Below are positions 21,650 through 29,245 of a stretch of DNA of 42,054 bases, piece by piece (positions within the stretch are counted from its first letter, which is position 1; the number at the start of each line of letters is the position of its first letter). Position numbers and translations under genes: made by a program. Location: assembly GCA_003164895.1 (NCBI GenBank), contig PLUL01000048.1, positions 2,109 through 44,162 of the forward strand, given 5' to 3'. This DNA is from Bacteroidota bacterium. Its GTDB lineage: Bacteria; Bacteroidota; Bacteroidia; Palsa-948. Below the pieces are notes generated by a model. The model ran no database searches and had not been told where the DNA came from. It saw nothing but the letters and a program-made list of their open reading frames with translations.

Positions 21650-24600
21650 ATGAAAACACTAACTAACAATCTCATCAACTCAGTTAAATGGAGATTTAGA
21701 AGAGGACTATTGTCTATTGTCTGTTGTTTATTGGCTATGGGTTTTGCTTATGCGGGTCCACCAAAACATTCCGCTAATACAGGCAGTAAAGTAAATCCAC
21801 TTCCTTCACCTCTTCTTAACGGTTGCACACCTGGAGCTGCGATGACTGATCTTACAATTAATAATGTACGTGCTCGCATGTGTACAGGCGGAGATATGTG
21901 GTGGGACTATGCAAAGCAAATAGGTCAATATGAAGTACCTTATAACCCACAAGAAACAAGTCCTGGTCCTATGCCTATTTATGCTGGTGCTCTTTGGGTA
22001 GGAGGGATAAATGCTGGTAATTTGTATCTTGCAGGCCAGGAATATCGCAATGGTGGTAATGATTGGTGGCCTGGTCCCTTAGATACTCTTGGATCTGCTA
22101 ATATTACTCCTGATGTTTGTCTATACTACGACCAGCATTATAAAATTACTCAGGCAGAGGTTGCTGCCTTTGCCAGCGGTACAGGTCCAGCCACTACAGC
22201 TATAACTAATTGGCCTGGAAATAGTACCCCTCAGCAGCAAATTAAGGGTGTATCAAAATTTCTTGCTCCATTCGTTGACCTAAATGGAAACGGAAAATAT
22301 GAACCTGCTTTAGGCGATTACCCTGCCTTTGACCTTTATTCAACATTAAATTGCCAAGTTAAAAATTGCGTTCCGGTGGACCAGCTTTTTGGTGATGAAT
22401 GTCTATGGTTTGTAATTAACGACAAAGGAAACATTCATACTCAAACGCAAGGTTTACCGATGGGGCTTGAAGTTCATATACAAACATTCGGCTTTTCTAC
22501 TGATGATGAAATCAATAGCATGACTTTTGTAAATTACCGAATGTACAATCGCTCTAGTTTAGAGTTAGACAGCACTTTTATGGCGCAATGGTGCGATCCG
22601 GATTTGGGTTGCGCTACAGATGATCATGTGGGTTGCGATGTTACAAGAGGAGTTGGCTATGTGTATAATGAAACAAATAATGATGTAGCGTGTTCAGGGG
22701 AACTAGGGTATGGTGCGAGTCCGCCTGCAATGGGGATTGATTTCTTCAGAGGTCCCGTTGCCACCGACCACAAATTTAATTATAACCATACATGTCCGCA
22801 TGATACTGTTTGTGAAGATATACTAATGACTCATTTTTGTTACTTTACAAATGGAGCACCTCAAGGATATGGTGACCCAACCATAGCTAAAGAATATTAC
22901 AATTACATGACTGGCTCTTGGGCAAATGGAAACCCAATGTATTATGGTGGAACAGGATATCCTCCAACAAGTACATCCACCCCAGCTGCATATACCTATT
23001 GCTGGAATCCTGCAACTGGTCTGAATTCTGATCCAGTGGGATGGGGAATAGGGGGAACTTGCGCTAATCATATTGCAGCTCCCACTACAAATTGGTGGGA
23101 CCCACTTCCTGGCAACCCCGGACAAGATGATCGTAGATTTGTAGAATCGGCAGGTCCTTTTAAACTAATGCCCGGTGCAGTAAATGTGGTTACCGTAGGT
23201 GTGGTGTGGGCACGATCTACCGGAGGTAATTTATCGTCTGTCAATTTAATGCTGGCAGCAGATGACAAGGCGCAAAAATTGTTTGATAACTGTTTTAAAG
23301 TACTTAACGGACCAGATGCTCCCGATTTAACTATTCAGGAGTTGAATAATAAATTAATTATTTATATAACCAATAAACCTACTTCAAACAATTACAATGA
23401 AAATTATTTAGAATACGATCCATCTATTTCTTTGACAGATGCATCAGGTATTGCACTTCATTGTATTGATTCTTCCTATCACTTTGAAGGATATAGAATC
23501 TTCCAATTGAAGGATGGAACTGTTTCTGCCGGTGATTTATATAATGCGGATGGTTCAGTTAATACTGCCAAAGCCCAGCAGATTGCTGAGTGTGATGTGA
23601 AAAATGGAGTATCTACTATTGTGAATTATGTTTTCAATCAGGATATTGGAGCAAGTGTTCCTATGACAGAGGTGCAGGGTGCTGACAAAGGTATTTTTCA
23701 CTCCCATGTTGTTACCACAGATGCATTCAATGGAACTGCTCTTGTTAATCATCAAACTTATTACTTCATGGCTACTGCCTACGGCTATAATAATTATAAA
23801 CCATATAAACAGGATGTAACACCAAATTTAGCAGATAATATATGTGCTAATTTTCCAAATGGAGTTCCAAAGTCTGCTATTACTCCAGCTTATGATGGAC
23901 AAAAAAAACCATACAAACAGGGACGAAGAAACATTCAATCCTATTCCGCTATTCCGCATATTTCCACTCCTTATACTGGTGGAACAAATATGGAAGGTTC
24001 GTATGGTAGTGGAACGATTATTACTCGTGTTGAAGGAAATGGAAATGGTGGTAATGTGCTTGATTTCAATTCTGCAACTACAAATGCTATTCTTTCTTCT
24101 GCATCAGGAAAAGCTGCAAGTCTTACTTACCTTCCTGGTAAAGGTCCTTTGAATGTTTCTGTTGTTGATCCTTTAAATGTTCCAGTTGGAGAATCATTTA
24201 CATTGAAATTCGATACATTATCAATAATTGCTTATAAAACTGCATCTTTAACGGGTGGAGCATTTAAAGTAGGCGAAACCGTTAAAGGGGGGTCATCTAA
24301 TGCAACAGGTGTTGTAATAGACAACTACCGTTACACTCTTCCACCACCACTTCCTCTTCCGGCAGTATCTTTTTCCATATTACACTTATCAGGTATTGTT
24401 GGAACATTTAAAACTGGAGAAACTATTACGGGGGTTACAAGTGGTGCTACAGCTCTTAGCATTCCTAAAACCCTTGATAATGCAGATTGGATATTAACCA
24501 ATAATACCACAGGTACAGTAATTAATTCCGATAAAACAATTCATCTAACAAATGAACAACTGTTTTTACAATATGGTCTGGCTATTTCCATTGGGCAACC

Positions 24601-26479
24601 ACAAAATCCGGGTGGTGAAAAATCTCCATCCAACAATGGGTTTTTGGAAGCAACAATGTCATCAAATAGCTGGCTTACTGGTGTTCAAAATGATGATGCA
24701 TCTACCTTTGACCACTGGATTCGCTCTGGTGTTGCTGCTGCACCTCTTTCCATTTCAGGTCCTAATTCTGATACGAGCCTTATTTATGAAAGTCTTATTG
24801 TGCCTAAAGGCGGCACAGGCGGTACTTGGGCTCCTTATGCTTTAACGCCATACACTGTTTCTCCTTTTAATCCTGTTAATTATTATACAGGACCAAGATA
24901 TGATGATGGTACGAACAGTTTTGTATCCATGGCGGACCTTGCAAGCGTGGATATAGTTCTTACAAGTAATCAAGCAAATTGGACACGTTGTGATGTTCTT
25001 GAAATGTGCGAGGACACAGCGTATGCTCAACATATAGGTGGAAATGTTGCAAAGAAATTTGATAAACGCGTAGCTCCCTCGGTGGATAAAAACGGGAATC
25101 CGGATGGAACAGGATATGGAATGAGTTGGTTCCCTGGATATGCTATTAATCTTGAAACAGGCGAACGCTTGAACATGGCTTTTGGTAGTAACTCTGCTCT
25201 AACAACAATTGCAGGAAGGGGTGTAATTACTTATAATTTACGTGGCACTATTTCTTATACACTTGTTAAAGGGCATTTTTCGACAAGTGAAACTATAATA
25301 GATTCCCTTAGTAAGGGTACGGCTGTTATTGTTAATGATAATGGCTCAAATTCTATGGAAGTTCAATCCATACGTGGAAATATTTTCCCTGCAGATACTA
25401 TATATTATTCAAATATAGCTAAAGCGGGTGTTATTTCATTTACCGCTAATACATTTCAATTAGGCGAAACAGTTACAGGAACAACATCTGGAGCAACGGG
25501 AGTTATTAAAAATAACAATCAGGATACTACTGTCATGATAGTAAATATTACTTCGGGAACATTTGTAGCTGGCGAGGAGATTACCGGTGCACTGAGTGGT
25601 GCTATAGCAGGTATCACATCCTATTCTCCTTATAATTTTGAACAAAATGGTGCAGACATGAAATGGAATCCAACATCTGTGAGTGTTGGAAAAGTTCCTT
25701 GGGATACAAGTTTATCTGCGCCCGTTTTTGGCGGACAGCATTACATTTATGTTTTTGGACATAACAATAAACATAGTTTTGGTGATCCTAATGTGCCTCG
25801 TTATGACGCAGCGCATTATATGGATTCTGTTCTTAGTTTAAATGGCGGTCACCCAATTACTGCGAGTAAAAGAGGTGTTTTTAGAGATGCAATGTGGGTG
25901 AATTTTCCCTTGCTCGTGCCTGGTCATAATAAACTGGAATCAGATGTAACTATTCGTTTGCGAGTTGGAAAACCTTATAAAACTGGCTACGCTACAGTAA
26001 TGGATACAGCAGCGTCTTCACAGAATAAAAATTTGCCAATGTACACATTTGGCACAGATGGCATAGCAACGCAAACAGAGCAAAAAAGTATTGCTGTTTC
26101 TGCATTGGATTTAATTAATGTAGTTCCTAATCCATACTATGCTTATTCTTCTTATGAAACCAGCAATTTGGATAATCGTATACGAATTACAAATCTCCCA
26201 GAGCAATGCACGGTTTCAATCTACAATCTGGGAGGAACACTTATAAAAAGGATTAAAAAAGGAGAACAATCCTATGAAGCAGCATACAATAGCACTCCTA
26301 AAAGCAGTAACGGTACCATTGCTTGGCACGATGGATCTTTAGATTGGGATTTAAAAAACACGGCAGGTACTCCTGTATCCAGCGGAGTATATCTAATTCA
26401 TGTTGAAGTGCCGGGTGTTGGAGAAAAAGTGATAAAATGGTTTGGAATAATGAGACCAATAGATCTCGGTTCATTCTAA
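21650..26479 (+). CDS. Giant secreted/surface protein with GETITG repeats and T9SS-like tail
   Basis: Protein of 1609 aa if started at 21650; an ATG 9 codons upstream (21623) is also in frame, but MKTLTNN gives the better signal peptide (ending GFAYA). The large N-terminal part has many Trp, Gly and Asp residues (GGDMWWDYAK, WVGGINAGN, DLNGNGKYEPALGDYPAFD) and several Cys pairs. A second region (24255-25610) has five beta-repeats of the form F-x-x-GETVTG-x-TSGATG. The C-terminus (NVVPNPYYAYSSYE ... GVYLIHVEVPGVGEKVIKWFG) resembles a T9SS sorting domain but ends IMRPIDLGSF. It should be exported to the surface. Enzymatic role unknown. It sits between the TonB receptor and the PorV-like gene. 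Confidence 0.85.
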   Translation: MKTLTNNLINSVKWRFRRGLLSIVCCLLAMGFAYAGPPKHSANTGSKVNPLPSPLLNGCTPGAAMTDLTINNVRARMCTGGDMWWDYAKQIGQYEVPYNPQETSPGPMPIYAGALWVGGINAGNLYLAGQEYRNGGNDWWPGPLDTLGSANITPDVCLYYDQHYKITQAEVAAFASGTGPATTAITNWPGNSTPQQQIKGVSKFLAPFVDLNGNGKYEPALGDYPAFDLYSTLNCQVKNCVPVDQLFGDECLWFVINDKGNIHTQTQGLPMGLEVHIQTFGFSTDDEINSMTFVNYRMYNRSSLELDSTFMAQWCDPDLGCATDDHVGCDVTRGVGYVYNETNNDVACSGELGYGASPPAMGIDFFRGPVATDHKFNYNHTCPHDTVCEDILMTHFCYFTNGAPQGYGDPTIAKEYYNYMTGSWANGNPMYYGGTGYPPTSTSTPAAYTYCWNPATGLNSDPVGWGIGGTCANHIAAPTTNWWDPLPGNPGQDDRRFVESAGPFKLMPGAVNVVTVGVVWARSTGGNLSSVNLMLAADDKAQKLFDNCFKVLNGPDAPDLTIQELNNKLIIYITNKPTSNNYNENYLEYDPSISLTDASGIALHCIDSSYHFEGYRIFQLKDGTVSAGDLYNADGSVNTAKAQQIAECDVKNGVSTIVNYVFNQDIGASVPMTEVQGADKGIFHSHVVTTDAFNGTALVNHQTYYFMATAYGYNNYKPYKQDVTPNLADNICANFPNGVPKSAITPAYDGQKKPYKQGRRNIQSYSAIPHISTPYTGGTNMEGSYGSGTIITRVEGNGNGGNVLDFNSATTNAILSSASGKAASLTYLPGKGPLNVSVVDPLNVPVGESFTLKFDTLSIIAYKTASLTGGAFKVGETVKGGSSNATGVVIDNYRYTLPPPLPLPAVSFSILHLSGIVGTFKTGETITGVTSGATALSIPKTLDNADWILTNNTTGTVINSDKTIHLTNEQLFLQYGLAISIGQPQNPGGEKSPSNNGFLEATMSSNSWLTGVQNDDASTFDHWIRSGVAAAPLSISGPNSDTSLIYESLIVPKGGTGGTWAPYALTPYTVSPFNPVNYYTGPRYDDGTNSFVSMADLASVDIVLTSNQANWTRCDVLEMCEDTAYAQHIGGNVAKKFDKRVAPSVDKNGNPDGTGYGMSWFPGYAINLETGERLNMAFGSNSALTTIAGRGVITYNLRGTISYTLVKGHFSTSETIIDSLSKGTAVIVNDNGSNSMEVQSIRGNIFPADTIYYSNIAKAGVISFTANTFQLGETVTGTTSGATGVIKNNNQDTTVMIVNITSGTFVAGEEITGALSGAIAGITSYSPYNFEQNGADMKWNPTSVSVGKVPWDTSLSAPVFGGQHYIYVFGHNNKHSFGDPNVPRYDAAHYMDSVLSLNGGHPITASKRGVFRDAMWVNFPLLVPGHNKLESDVTIRLRVGKPYKTGYATVMDTAASSQNKNLPMYTFGTDGIATQTEQKSIAVSALDLINVVPNPYYAYSSYETSNLDNRIRITNLPEQCTVSIYNLGGTLIKRIKKGEQSYEAAYNSTPKSSNGTIAWHDGSLDWDLKNTAGTPVSSGVYLIHVEVPGVGEKVIKWFGIMRPIDLGSF
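21707..21741 (+). repeat. Heptanucleotide repeat (CTATTGT) in signal-peptide coding region
   Basis: CTATTGT, CTATTGT, CTGTTGT, TTATTGG, CTATGGG: two perfect and three degenerate 7-mers in series. They encode the hydrophobic core LLSIVCCLLAMG of the signal peptide of the giant protein. One unit gained or lost would shift the frame. Confidence 0.65.
24255..25610 (+). repeat. Five F-x-x-GETITG-x-TSGAT protein repeats
   Basis: Repeats at about 24255 (AFKVGETVKGGSSNATGVV), 24401 (TFKTGETITGVTSGATAL), 25273 (HFSTSETIIDSLSKGTAVI), 25451 (TFQLGETVTGTTSGATGVI) and 25557 (TFVAGEEITGALSGAIAGI). They form two groups separated by about 800 bp. Similar short beta-repeats occur in phage and other surface proteins. 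Confidence 0.75.
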
Positions 26480-26513
26480 AAGCAGTTAATAAAAAACGAA
26501 TAAAGTAAAAACT

Positions 26514-27602
26514 ATGAAACATACAACAAAAATTCTAACTGCAACAGTTCTAGTTGGAATCCTGTTTGGAGGAAACGTGTTTGCAGGAAATCAAGACCGT
26601 GTTGGACAAGCAGGTGCTTCGGAACTGCTAATAAATCCATGGGCACGAGGTTCTGGATGGGGAGATGCTAATATTGCAGGATGTAGAGGATTGGAATCTA
26701 CGTTCTTGAATGTGGCAGGGACTGCCTTCACTCAAAAAACAGAATTGCTTTTTGATCATACAGATTATTTATCAGGTTCTGGAGTTGGTATAAATGCCAT
26801 TGGATTTACTCAAAAAGCTGGTGCGTCTGGAGTGCTTGGTCTTAATATAATGTCCATGAATTTTGGAAACATTCCTGTAACTACCACTAATATGCCTGAA
26901 GGTGGTTTGGGTAATTTTAACATAAATATGATCAATATTGGACTTTCATACGCAAAAGCATTTACAGACCATATTTTTGGAGGTATGAACTTCAAAGTTG
27001 TTGACGAAGCAATTCCAAATGCCAGGGCTGCAGGAGTAGCACTTGATGGGGGTATTCAATATGTTTCTGGTCCTATGAATAATATTCATTTTGGAATTTC
27101 TCTAAAAAATATTGGACCACAGATGCAGTTCTCAGGTGATGGACTTGCTTTTAAAGCTATAATGAATCCTGGTTTAACTCCACAAAATAACTTGACAGTG
27201 CAACAAAGGTCTGCTCCTTATGAAATGCCGACGCAACTTAATATTGGTGGAAGTTACGATTGGTATTTTGGGGATACTGTAAGTAAAGCTCATAGAATTA
27301 CTGTTGCACTTGCATTTGCTTCTAATGCGTTTGGTAAGGATCAAACAAGATTAGGGTTGGAATATGGTTTTAAATCGTTCATAATGCTGCGTGCAGGGTA
27401 TTGTTACGAACAAGGCATCACAAATAATGATGATACTAAATCCATATACCGTACAACTGCTTTTACAGGAGTATGTGCTGGTTTCACGATCGTACTTCCA
27501 TTGAACAAAGAAAAACATTCAACATTTGATTTGGATTATTCCTATCGTGCATCAAATCCATTTGGCGGTTCGCATTGTATTGGAGTCCGCATTAATTTGT
27601 AA
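26514..27602 (+). CDS. PorV/PorQ-family outer-membrane protein
   Basis: 362-aa beta-barrel protein with signal peptide (ending NVFAG). The N-terminal family signature AGASELLINPWARGSGWGDANIAG and RGLESTFLNVAGTAF are clear. Repeating beta-strand patterns run to the terminal SHCIGVRINL. PorV-type proteins shuttle or anchor T9SS cargo at the outer membrane; paralogues encoded next to large cargo proteins are common. It is 34 nt downstream of the giant protein gene and co-transcribed with it, so it may serve that cargo. It is unlikely to be the essential PorV itself; hence no gene symbol. Confidence 0.88.
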   Translation: MKHTTKILTATVLVGILFGGNVFAGNQDRVGQAGASELLINPWARGSGWGDANIAGCRGLESTFLNVAGTAFTQKTELLFDHTDYLSGSGVGINAIGFTQKAGASGVLGLNIMSMNFGNIPVTTTNMPEGGLGNFNINMINIGLSYAKAFTDHIFGGMNFKVVDEAIPNARAAGVALDGGIQYVSGPMNNIHFGISLKNIGPQMQFSGDGLAFKAIMNPGLTPQNNLTVQQRSAPYEMPTQLNIGGSYDWYFGDTVSKAHRITVALAFASNAFGKDQTRLGLEYGFKSFIMLRAGYCYEQGITNNDDTKSIYRTTAFTGVCAGFTIVLPLNKEKHSTFDLDYSYRASNPFGGSHCIGVRINL

Positions 27603-27625
27603 TCTCAAATAGATTTCTATCTTTG
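27597..27625 (+). promoter_or_regulatory. Full promoter for greA overlapping the porV-like 3' end
   Basis: TTG at 27597-27599, an 18-nt spacer, and TATCTTTG at 27618-27625. It fits the Bacteroidota consensus well. The start site would fall at or just before the hairpin at 27629-27662. Confidence 0.7.
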
Positions 27626-27628
27626 TAC

Positions 27629-27662
27629 AACCCCTCGGTACCAAAAGTATCGGGGGGTTTTT
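27629..27662 (+). terminator. Strong hairpin/T-run between porV-like gene and greA
   Basis: AACCCCTCGGTAC pairs with GTATCGGGGGGTT (13 bp, with G-U pairs) around loop CAAAA, then TTTTT. It closes the surface operon, but it also lies inside the greA leader, only 4 nt after the -7 element, so most greA transcripts may terminate there too. Confidence 0.9.
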
Positions 27663-27691
27663 ACTCATCAATCACACTAATATTTTTTGCC

Positions 27692-28162
27692 ATGTCTCAG
27701 AGTTATGTTACCGAAGAAGGTTTGAAGAAATTGAAAGAAGAACTTCATCAGTTAAAAACAAAAGAACGTCCAAGTATTTCCAAGCAAATTGCTGAAGCAC
27801 GCGATAAGGGCGACCTTTCAGAGAACGCCGAATACGATGCGGCAAAAGATGCGCAGGGACATTTGGAATTAAGGATTTCAAAATTAGAAGCAACAGTACG
27901 AAATGCAAAAATTGTAGATAGGTCGCAACTTGATGCATCTAAAGTTTCAATACTTTCTAAAGTGAAAATTAAAAATACTTCTAACGGAAAACAGATGACC
28001 TACTGGATAGTTCCCGAAACGGAAGCCAATCTCAAAGAAGGAAAAATTTCAGTTGAGTCCCCAATGGCAAAAGGATTGCTCGGAAAAAAAATTGGCGATA
28101 AAGCGGAAGTTCAGGCGCCTGCCGGAAAACTCACATTCGAAATAATTGAAATTGGACAATAA
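27692..28162 (+). CDS. greA: Transcription elongation factor GreA
   Basis: 156-aa RNA-polymerase factor that stimulates cleavage of backtracked RNA. The N-terminal coiled coil (about 1-75) contains SKQIAEARDKGDLSENAEYDAAKDAQG, with the acidic tip D and E residues. The C-terminal FKBP-like domain includes TYWIVPETEANLKEGKISVESPMAKGLLGKKIGDKAEVQAP. The frame is open to a TTG at 27623, but that start would lie in the promoter; the ATG at 27692 gives MSQSYVTEEGLKKL, the family N-terminus. HIT follows by 11 nt and is probably co-transcribed. Confidence 0.96.
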   Translation: MSQSYVTEEGLKKLKEELHQLKTKERPSISKQIAEARDKGDLSENAEYDAAKDAQGHLELRISKLEATVRNAKIVDRSQLDASKVSILSKVKIKNTSNGKQMTYWIVPETEANLKEGKISVESPMAKGLLGKKIGDKAEVQAPAGKLTFEIIEIGQ

Positions 28163-28173
28163 ACTTCAGGAGA

Positions 28174-28569
28174 ATGCCATCCATCTTTTCTAAAATTGTT
28201 AAAGGCGAAATACCGTGTTACAAAATTGCCGAAACTGAAAACTATTTAGCTTTCCTTGATGTATTCCCGCTTGCAAAAGGACATACACTTGTGATTCCCA
28301 AAAAAGAAACCGATTATATTTTTGATATTGAGGATGATGAATTTGTTGGACTACATTTGTTTTCAAAAAAAGTTGCGCAAGCAATTAAAAAAGCAATTCC
28401 ATGCAAACGAATTGGAGTAGCGGTTATTGGTTTGGAAGTTCCTCATGCGCACATTCATCTTATTCCGCTGAACAATGTGAGCGACATTAATTTTTCCCGC
28501 CCCAAATTAAATTTATCAAAGGAGGAATTGGAAGAAACAGCTGAAAAAATTCGGGAAAAACTAATTTGA
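28174..28569 (+). CDS. HIT-family nucleotide hydrolase/transferase
   Basis: 131-aa histidine-triad protein. The triad H91-A-H93-I-H95 (HAHIHLIP) carries the catalytic His (H93). The N-terminus MPSIFSKIVKGEIPCYKIAE and LAFLDVFPLAKGHTLVIPK match the Hint branch. These proteins hydrolyse adenosine phosphoramidates and related nucleotides. It shares the greA operon. Its last 9 bases overlap the convergent ruvC 3' end. Confidence 0.93.
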   Translation: MPSIFSKIVKGEIPCYKIAETENYLAFLDVFPLAKGHTLVIPKKETDYIFDIEDDEFVGLHLFSKKVAQAIKKAIPCKRIGVAVIGLEVPHAHIHLIPLNNVSDINFSRPKLNLSKEELEETAEKIREKLI

Positions 28570-29154
28570 TTTTTTTACTACACTTATTTGTCTGTTTGGG
28601 TTTTCCGACAAAAACGATTTCCATCCTGAAAATTTCTTTTTTCCGTTTGCCGAATTGTTATTGATATTCTGCATCGAATACTGAAAGTGATGACACATCG
28701 CTGCACCAAGTGCATCTGTTGCATCTAAATAATGGGGAAGATTTTTTATCAGTAAAAGTTTCTGAAGCATAGAGGCAACTTGTTCTTTTGTCGCATTTCC
28801 ATTTCCGGTAACCGATTGTTTTATTTTTTTCGGAGAGTATTCAAAGATTGGAATATTGCGAACAAGAGCGGCTGCGATAGCAATGCCCTGCGCCCTTCCG
28901 AGTTTCAGCATGGACTGAACATTCTTTCCGAAAAAAGGTGCTTCAATGGAGAGTTCATCGGGCTGGAATTGTTCTATCAACTCTATTGTTCCTTCAAAAA
29001 TGTGTTTCAGTTTCATCGGATGATCTTTTATTTTCTGCAAAGAAATTATTCCTGCTCCCAACAATTTTATTTCTTTACCTACAATATGGATTGCGCCATA
29101 ACCCATAATGTTTGTGCCGGGATCAATTCCTAATATAATTTTATCTGTCTTCAT
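28561..29154 (-). CDS. ruvC: Holliday-junction endonuclease RuvC
   Basis: Dimeric Mg-dependent nuclease that resolves Holliday junctions in recombination. At 197 aa it is slightly longer than the usual 160-190, with an Asn/Ser/Lys-rich C-terminal extension after about 160. Acidic catalytic residues: D11 (LGIDPGTN), E71 (LSIEAPFF), D144 and D147 (LDATDALGAA). The basic segment KKIKQSVTGNGNATKEQV is conserved. A TACATTTG -7 element is about 60 nt upstream, nose to nose with the promoter of the glycosyltransferase gene. Confidence 0.96.
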   Translation of the reverse strand: MKTDKIILGIDPGTNIMGYGAIHIVGKEIKLLGAGIISLQKIKDHPMKLKHIFEGTIELIEQFQPDELSIEAPFFGKNVQSMLKLGRAQGIAIAAALVRNIPIFEYSPKKIKQSVTGNGNATKEQVASMLQKLLLIKNLPHYLDATDALGAAMCHHFQYSMQNINNNSANGKKKFSGWKSFLSENPNRQISVVKKSN

Positions 29155-29160
29155 AAAGAT

Positions 29161-29194
29161 GATTACACCGATTTTTTCAGATTACACCGATTCC
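29161..29194. repeat. Second copy of the ATCGGTG/CACCGAT repeat
   Basis: GATTACACCGATTTT (29161-29175) and GATTACACCGATTCC (29180-29194) form a 19-bp-period tandem just upstream of ruvC. They match the block at 3022-3111 in 13-14 positions. Confidence 0.75.
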
Positions 29195-29200
29195 ATATTC

Positions 29201-29208
29201 TATATTTG
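29201..29208 (+). promoter_or_regulatory. Putative -7 element for glycosyltransferase operon
   Basis: TATATTTG, exact TAnnTTTG, 37 nt before the glycosyltransferase ATG. It is nose to nose with the ruvC element 5 bp away. Confidence 0.5.
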
Positions 29209-29213
29209 TATAA

Positions 29214-29221
29214 CAAATGTA
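29214..29221 (-). promoter_or_regulatory. Putative -7 element for ruvC
   Basis: The minus strand reads TACATTTG, exact TAnnTTTG. It lies 59 nt upstream of the ruvC start. Together with 29201-29208 it forms ATTTGT-ATA-ACAAAT, so the two promoters probably exclude each other. Confidence 0.5.
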
Positions 29222-29245
29222 TAACCGATTACAGATTTCATTTCC

